From positions 28,717,879 to 28,781,878 of the forward strand of contig NC_065552.1 in NCBI RefSeq assembly GCF_022605725.1: a stretch of DNA of 64,000 nt. The letters run 5' to 3'. The stretch is from Anthonomus grandis grandis. Lineage: Eukaryota > Arthropoda > Insecta > Coleoptera > Curculionidae. Numbering within the stretch: the first letter of the stretch is position 1; each line of letters opens with the position of its first letter. Below the pieces are notes generated by a model, which saw only the letters and a list, made by a program, of their open reading frames with translations, was not told the origin of the DNA and made no database searches. Position numbers and translations under genes: made by a program. Shown here piece after piece: positions 57,570 to 64,000 of the stretch.

Positions 57570-58860
57570 TTATCACTTTGCTTTCCCTGCTTTAGTTTGA
57601 AAAGGTATTCTGCGGTATTTAGTGTTTCTGTACCTAGTGTGTTCTTTACAAATATTAAGTGCCTTCTGCAGTACATAGATTCTCTGGATATAATACTTTT
57701 TGGCATCCCCAATGCAGACTTTGTTTTAATAAAGAAACTAGAAGATTCTTCAGATCAGGCAGATAAACTAAAAAGTTTATCTGCCCTCTCATTTTCTTGT
57801 TCACTGCTGAGTTTCGGGATCCACAAAAGTTTAACATTTTTACGGTTTTACAGTTTTTAGAAGAGAATTACATACTTACTTCGATGTAACCCTAAGATTT
57901 GCAAATGACTGACTATCAGATTGTTGAAATCAACTCTCGAAGCGAGAATCAGAGCTATAGAGGAGAACCATGTAATCCGTTTCTAAAATTATATTATCCG
58001 ATTTTATAAGACATTTGGTCAAGTCTAGTTGACTCTTAGATTCTGTCTACTGTAGTCCTAGTCTGGCTTTGCCTTAAATGCAGTAATGACAGGTTTAATA
58101 GAATCGCGATCGATGTTGTCGACAATGCTTTCAAGACTGCTGTTATAACAAGGCTTGTTAGTTTTAATATTTTATCCAATTTTGGTCTTGTTATAATTTG
58201 AATTATCTTTGTCCGCCATGCTAGAGTATACGTAGTGATTAGTGCCAGTATCCTGGTCTTGAACCAGTATATTCTCTTCGATTATGAGCTCTGTATTTGT
58301 CCAAGCATTTAAATCACTTTTATATAAGGATTGGTTTTCTCACGATTAATATCGAAGTATGGGTTAAATGAATTTCTCTTCCCTGTAATATTATAATTCC
58401 TAAGCCTTTTAACTTACGTCTGCCTAGTAAATGGCACTACTATGGATTTAAAAGGACTGGCGTACATCTTCTTTATTTGCCCATGTTCTTACAGCATTTC
58501 AAGACGATTTTAATAGGTCTCTTACTATTGTATTGAACTTTTATTGGGATATTATATCAAAGCCATCTGTATATTCTATTGTACTGTGTATGGCTTTTTT
58601 ATTTCTAAAGTAGCCCGTATTTTATTTCTAAAGTATCACCATGTTCTTTAAAAAATGTCACAAGGCCTCTTTATGCCTGAATAATACGTAGGAGCATCCA
58701 CGTATTATCTGAACTTTTAGGCAGTTACTAATAAATTAAAATCACTCAATTACATACGGTTTAAAATAGTTAAACTCTATATATCATTATATAAACTCTA
58801 TAAGTACGTAACTAACTCAAAGTTTTAAAGTATATAACTCAAAAAATATCTCTTTTAATG
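57570..58860 (-). pseudogene. LINE remnant: RT C-terminus and RNase H
   Basis: The minus strand gives RIYWFKTRILALITTYTLAW (about 58275-58215, the RT thumb segment), LDKILKLTSLVITAVLKALS then TTSIAIL (about 58175-58095), and further left an RNase H piece KLLWIPKLSSEQENERADKL (about 57835-57770) with the typical LxWxPxHxxxxGNExAD spacing, followed by SFFIKTKSALGMPKS. The N-terminal RT and catalytic box were not found and stops are frequent. The right boundary near 58860 is arbitrary. Confidence 0.55.
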
Positions 58861-60603
58861 CAGCAAATTTTTAATGCGTCTAGTTGCTCTACGAGTTAAA
58901 AGGACCCCACTGAAAACTTCAAGTAATGCAAAAGATATAGTATTTCTCTCTAAAAATATGCTTGACTATCAGAATACATTGAATATTGTCACGGGTAGTC
59001 GAAAACTACTACATTTTATTAGGAAAACTAAATCGGAATGGTGAAGGCTAGAAAAAGTCGAGATGTATGGATAAAATTGTCAACTACTTACTAGTATCAG
59101 AAATAATACTGATGAGGTTCTCTCAGGAGCATTCATCGGTCTATTCAGAGTTCTAAAAAAAAATTTTCAAGCTTCGGACATTGATGGAACTGTGCTCATG
59201 AGTTACTATTTTTAGGGGTAGCTGTGAATATATTACATACATATATTTATGCGTATAACATATATCGTTTTTGTTTTTTAATTATGTATTACTTCTATAA
59301 ATAAATAATCTCTAATATCTAAATTGATCATAAAGATCATAGAGATCACCAAAAAATAAGAAAACTGATAAACCTAATTAACCATAACTGATTATTCAGA
59401 ATATATGTATATAAACATAATATATAATAACAGTGTATTAATCACAATATTCCTAGTACTTCAAAAGCTGTATCTTGGCTTCATTCGTAGGTTTTCCAAA
59501 TTACTAATTTGTATTTAATTAATACCAGCTAATTTGCTCTTTTGTTTTGTAAATGTGACTTAACTCAAGAATGCGATATGCATTTGTACGTTATATTCAA
59601 AATCGGATAATAAATATTAATTTCCTTTTAAACGCATTTTTATAACAATTTTAATTTAAGTAACGATCAGTTTTAACGGACAAATAAGGCACGTCCTAAA
59701 TATAATTACAAAAAGTTATAAATGATTATAAAATCAGATTATATTGCTTAGTGTATGAGTTTAATCTTAGTGGACTAAAACCTGTGGTGCAGACTTCGAA
59801 CGATATGGGTTTAACGACTTTGCCAAAATGCTTAATTAACCATCGGATACGAGTTTCGCTAACATGAACTTCTGAAATTAAACCACAGTTTAATTTCAGG
59901 AATTATTCTCCTGGAGGTGCCAACATTGCTATTAAAATAAAATATTTTGTACATACAAATTTTAATTAGTTTTTCTATATTCAAGTACTTGTAAATGTAT
60001 GGAGAAAATCAAGAAATCACTTCTACCTTTAATCTTTATTCTATATCTTACATAACCCTTAATTTTGGAATAAGCTGCCAATTAGAAATAGATGTATATA
60101 TCAGGGAATTTTCCGGTAAGCGGAAAACTCTCCCTGTTATTACGACCCTTGCGAGTAAGAAGGCATTAAAGCGGGCACTTGGCCCATTAAAGTTTACGTG
60201 AGGACTAATGGCCCTTTTACCTTTGAGGGTCTTGCTGAACAAACGAAGACGTCTTGGGTTAGATAGTTTAGGTTTATGATATTACTTTGATTATAGGAGG
60301 TTAGTGTCGGTTGAGGCAAGATGGCAAATGATTTATCTTTAAATTAGCGGTAAGATTATATGATAATGTAAAACTAAAATCGTATGTTAATTCATACTTT
60401 TTCTGATTAAGGCAAGGAACATGTAAAAAAATTAAATACAAATGGATGATGAACACGAGTACACTTTTCCTTCTGATTCTCTGGTTATCTTGCCCGGAAG
60501 AAGATAATGAGCAAAAACAAGTATCGGTAGGTACAATCCTTGTTTTTTTTGCTGTTCGACTGACGGAATATACCGATTAGGTTTTTTTCTTACAAATATA
60601 ATT
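58861..60603. other. Non-coding stretch with an island at 60090-60260
   Basis: AT-rich without a gene, except 60090-60260. That block has GGGAATTTTCC, a perfect NF-kB-type site, at 60104-60114, a partial inverted GGAAAACTCTCCC at 60122-60134, and several TTAAAG/GGGC blocks. It is conserved-looking but not coding: the open frames of 64-68 codons on both strands resemble nothing known. Confidence 0.4.
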
Positions 60604-61020
60604 ATACAGGGTGACCCAGCAAAAACGAAGGCATTTTCGGTGTAAAAGATTTTTTTTTTCAAAAACCTCGGACACGTTAATTTTATTTTAGAGGGAGACA
60701 TTGTTTAATAAGCAACGCACCCTTAAACCAGCAACCCTCTTCTAGGAAGTGAAATTACCCCTAAGATTTTAAATGGAAACAGAGGTCGTGTGATACCTCC
60801 CCTTAAAAGTCTTTTAATTCTGAATATAATCAAGTTTATCTGCCAAGGCGAAAACAAAGTCGTTTTCCAATAAGATACAACTCCACACTATGCTGCTAAT
60901 GTGAGGTAATATTTTTAGGAGATATTTCCTGATTGGTTAGGAAGGAGGGGACTTTTTATAAAATGGCCAGCTAGGTCACCTGATTTGACGCCACTTGATT
61001 TTAATTTATAAGTGCATTTA
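60604..61020 (+). pseudogene. mariner-like relic, 5' end plus third catalytic motif
   Basis: A terminus, TACAGGGTGACCCAGC, is at 60605-60620. The interior then skips most of the transposase. Bases 60840-61010 read QGENKVVFQ (second catalytic region, Asp following a stop), HYAANVR, and WLGRRGLFIKWPARSPDLTP then LDF, with the third Asp in SPD. The right half is replaced by LINE sequence. Confidence 0.65.
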
Positions 61021-61210
61021 AAAACTGAAGTTTATACTGCTACTATAAGACCTATATTAACGTATAGCGTTATTGTCTGGGGCCATAAAGTGGATCAGAT
61101 CACGATTCGTCGAAAAGTTGCCCGTGTTAAGGCTTGCCTCGATATAAGGGTATCTTTGAGAACTACTACAATCAGGGCTTTGGAGGTCATATTATGTCTG
61201 ATTTTCTAGA
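61015..61210 (+). pseudogene. LINE RT C-terminal fragment fused to the mariner relic
   Basis: The translation runs HLKTEVYTATIRPILTYSVI then VWG, and later KACLDIRVSLRTTTIRALEV then ILCL. The YTxxIRPxLTYxxxVWW and CLxIxxxxRTTxxxALEVxLxL patterns are those of R1-type LINEs, as in the nested LINE at 28773-30287. The fragment begins where the mariner relic would continue with LWGxLKxxVY, so the join is masked by similar words. Confidence 0.6.
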
Positions 61211-61699
61211 CATTTATGTAAGACGACCTCCGTATTACTCACAATGATGCACTTACTTTATACTTTCTATTACACCGCTCCGCAGTGGTCGGAAATGCAA
61301 AACAAAAACGGACAAAACCCAAAAAATCAAATGTTACCATTTGAGGTAAAATACTTCTTCGTCTTGTCTAGATGGCGTTAGGTTCCTATATTTTGGAGAG
61401 TCAGGTGATTTTATTGAATACCTGATGACAGGTGTATCTCGAAATATAACCTATTAAAGAATAGTCTGTGACTCAGCTGTTCGTTAAGTTTTTCAGCGCT
61501 CTGGAAAATCATTATACAGATTAAAGTAATTGTGTTAAAATCATCATACGACATGTAAATGATCGTGAAGATGTGTGCAAAATTAATGTGTGGATAAAGT
61601 AATGTTTAAAATTTTCCGACTTATCGTAAAAAAGGTGTAAATTTGTCTGCTTCACGTTGCTGTTTTTGTATTAAAGAAAAACTTTGAGTATCAAATTAG
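61211..61699. other. Non-coding stretch, nothing recognised
   Basis: Mixed composition, probably old repeat. No frame gives a recognisable protein and no termini could be defined. Confidence 0.4.
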
Positions 61700-62200
61700 T
61701 TGTGATCGCGCGAGATCCCGCTATGGTAAGAAGTATTTCATTTTGTGTAAAGTATCATATACGAAATAGCGTTGACAGAACCTCCCCTTTTTTTCCCTTT
61801 AACAACATATCGACGACTGTCCACAAGGTGCTAATTCATGGTGCGAAAAGTAAGATCGATTCTTCCTGTTAGGCAACTTTCGGAAGAGGCACAAGAAGCA
61901 CAGAATAAGGATGTGAGAAATTACGAAGAACATTTCTCATGAAATTGTTCACGGCAAAGTACGTTGAAGACATTTTTCTGCGGCTCCTTGCGTCTTCCGA
62001 TCCATTGATTTCGAGTTTACAAAAACCAAAAGCAAAGCGAAGAAAAAGTTCATTTCCAGAAGCAATTTCTCTTTTAACTTGTACGTATAACAATGATTGT
62101 GATCAGACTAGTGCAAGAAACAAAAAACATGAACAATAGACAAATGAAAGTGACGACGATGACACTAACGATGATGACAACTATTCAAAAGATTGAAATT
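61700..62200 (+). pseudogene. C-terminal relic of a second multicopy insect ORF family
   Basis: Across frames the translation reads STTVHKVLIHGAK, then LPVRQLSEEAQEAQNKDVRN then YEEHFS, then a shifted SRQSTLKTFF or RLLASSDPLISSLQKPKAKR then RKSSFPEAISLL, and an acidic tail (NESDDDDTNDDD). I recognise this order (TVHKxLIHG, LPxGQLSEEAxEAxNK, RxxS, LLxSSDPxIS) from repeated insect ORFs of unknown function. By copy number they are probably transposon proteins; this is from memory and not a database result. Only the C-terminal quarter is present, with frameshifts near 61860 and 61940. Confidence 0.5.
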
Positions 62201-62375
62201 GTTGTTGTAAGATAGTTGTTAGTCAAATTTTATAATAAAATACTGGTTACAATACAAACTGGTTTTTTGCCAAAAACCCCATCATTATCGTTCCGCCATT
62301 TCGAATTAAAAAAAATGAATACCATTTTCAAATTCAGCGACTCGAAAAACGTAAATAAAGTTGATTTAACATTAA
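62201..62375. other. Short spacer up to a TTAA site
   Basis: Non-coding. It ends with TTAA at 62372-62375, the target site of the piggyBac element that follows. Confidence 0.6.
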
Positions 62376-64000
62376 CCCATTAACGCCTAGCGTTACCACA
62401 TGGCTACGGCAAACACGTGACTACTCAAAGTGCGATGGCATTGGCCATGCTCTAGTTAATTTGTTGCGAGCGTGTCATATCACCAATCACAGTGTGCAAA
62501 AACCACGCGTTCGCTTAGTTTCCGGAAAAACGCCGAACTGTGTGTGTTTAGTGCGGTTAAATTTGATACGTTATTGAATCATCGTGAAAATATGGATATA
62601 CAATTCGAGTAAGTATAATTTATTTTTTATGTGTAATAGTGGGGGATATTTTGTTACACTGTGATGCTCAGAATACTATGGCTTATCGTTGGCCAAATTT
62701 AGAATAAAATCCATTGATAAGTTAGTGAGTTACAAGGGCGTAAACTTGTATGTTACCATATGGCAACACTAGGCGTTTGCACTAAGTGATTTCAAATAAT
62801 TACAGATATGGCTTTTCACTTGCGGAAGCGCTTGATATGGTGTATAACGATGATCTTGACGGCGATATTTACATTGAGTATATTGTTATTTTTTGATCAT
62901 TTTTTTTTCGTAGGCTAGTTGACAATTTGACAGCTCGACAAGTGCGAGCCCCGGCCGAAATAAGATTATACAATAACGAGAGATTGGGTACCCAATATGA
63001 GGTTGAATGTGATGCAAATATAGCAGATCAGGAAACAAATACTGTACCTACTCCGGTTCTTGTGCAGTAATACACAACTTGGCTAAAAGATAGGCGAAAC
63101 CAGTCTAAATCATTTATACCTCAGTGGGAAAAAGAAGCAGACTATGCAGTTGTACTGCCAAAATATTTTCCGCCACCAGATTATTCCAGACTTGAGCAAA
63201 TGTCCGTAATTCAAATTTTCGAAGGGTTTATAGATGATGAACTTATAAAACATTTGATGGCGGAAACTCGCAGGTATGCATTATTTTTGAACTGTCCAGA
63301 CCCTAATATTACACCAGATGAAATTCGTTGCTTCATAGCAATATTATTTGTAAGCGGCTATAATAATTTGCCATCTAAAAGGCAATATTGGAGCAGTGGC
63401 GAAGATCTTAAAAATTTAGCTGTGTCTCAAGCAATACGCCGCGATCAATTTTTACAGATCACTCGGTTTCTTCATTGCTCTGATAATATAAAAAAAATAA
63501 CAAACTGGCTTATCATGAGAGTATGGTTCGATATTTCGGGCGACATAGCTACAAGCAATTTATTCGTGGAAAACCCATTAGACTTGGGTATAAAATTTGG
63601 AGCCTAAATACTACAGACGGCTATTTGGTAAATTTTGATCTTTATCAAGGTAAAAGTCCCAAATCTAATTCGGACTACGATTTGTTGTTTGGAAAAGCTG
63701 CAAGCCCTTTGGTACTAATGTTAGATGAATTTCCGGCAGAAAAAAAGGATTTGCGATATGAACTTTATATGGATAATTTGTTTTCAAGCCCAGCGCTTTA
63801 CTCATATTTACAATTTCGTGGTTATTCTGCAACTGGAACAATTCATGAAGACCGAATGCCCAAACAATTCCCTTTCACGAATAAAAAAATGTTTGTCAAA
63901 AAAGACCGTGGATATTTCGAAACAGCCATGGAGAAATCCGATGGCCATTTATATGTGAGATGGATGGATAATTCAGTGGTAACTATGATGTCTACTTCGC
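62376..64000 (+). mobile_element. piggyBac-family element 3, 5' part (runs off the window)
   Basis: It starts directly after TTAA (62372-62375) with CCCATTAACGCCTAGCGT. An inverted subterminal copy, GTTACCATATGGCAACACTA then GGCGT, lies at 62754-62776 inside the first intron of its transposase gene. The layout parallels piggyBac element 1 at 25408-27719, which begins CCCATTAGCGCCCAGCGT. The 3' end is outside the window. Confidence 0.85.
62592..64000 (+). pseudogene. piggyBac transposase 3, three spliced exons, damaged core
   Basis: Exon 1 is 62592-62608 (MDIQF plus GA; donor GTAAGT). Exon 2 is 62806-62877 (YGFSLAEALDMVYNDDLDGD then IYI; acceptor TTACAG, donor GTATAT). Exon 3 begins at 62914 (acceptor TTTTCGTAG; LVDNLTARQVRAPAE). 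Both introns are phase 2 and the split codons give Glu. A TAA at 63068-63070 interrupts the frame. The core FPPPDYSRLEQMSVIQIFEG and YNNLPSKRQYWSSGEDL follow, then about 40-45 residues are missing after LHCSDNIKK (near 63490). The next segment, in a shifted frame, is YHESMVRYFGRHSYKQFIRG, with His where the first catalytic Asp belongs. YMDNLFSS with the second Asp follows near 63770. The third Asp is beyond the window. Inactive. Confidence 0.85.

Overview
The window looks like AT-rich insect nuclear DNA. It contains one recognisable host gene, cut into small exons with canonical GTAAGT/AG splice sites. Almost everything else is a mixture of animal transposable elements: LINEs of several clades, a Penelope-like element, three piggyBac elements, a pogo element, several mariner/Tc1 relatives and foldback MITEs. 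The combination of piggyBac, mariner, R1/Jockey-type LINEs and Penelope suggests an insect. A beetle is my guess, but the sequence alone does not fix the order.

The host gene is a two-pore-domain (K2P) potassium channel on the minus strand. Three exons are visible: 50606-50758 (part of the 5'UTR plus the start codon), 39020-39208 (cysteine-rich N-terminus and first membrane helix) and 24844-25161 (extracellular cap and first pore helix, ending inside the selectivity filter). All junctions are phase 1, split a glycine codon and join in frame, giving 194 residues. The next exon, which should complete the filter, was not found down to position 1. So positions 1-24843 are probably a third large intron, possibly continuing outside the window.

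Layout: 1-24843 holds degraded LINEs (4205-6353, 8530-9350, 9762-10130, 16740-19462), a LINE with a 744-residue open frame that lacks the reverse-transcriptase YADD box (12188-15115), and a Penelope-like element with two further relatives of its 3' part. The 13.9-kb intron at 25162-39019 holds a piggyBac copy, a LINE interrupted by a second LINE with a 13-bp target-site duplication, and an R1-like LINE interrupted by a foldback element. The 11.4-kb intron at 39209-50605 holds a fragment of an uncharacterised multicopy insect ORF family, a MITE with 77-bp inverted repeats, a 5.2-kb pogo element split by a TTAA-flanked piggyBac, and a mariner relic. From 50759 to 64000 there are LINE fragments, two neighbouring mariner-like elements, a Tc1/mariner relative with about 190-bp inverted repeats, a second multicopy-ORF fragment, and the 5' part of a third piggyBac with three spliced transposase exons.

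No CRISPR array, rRNA, confident tRNA or bacterial-type operon is present. I found no clearly new biological system. The most notable items are the exploded channel gene, the shared inverted subterminal repeat of two piggyBac elements, the YADD-less LINE ORF, the iterated pogo terminal motif, and several compact inverted-repeat structures.
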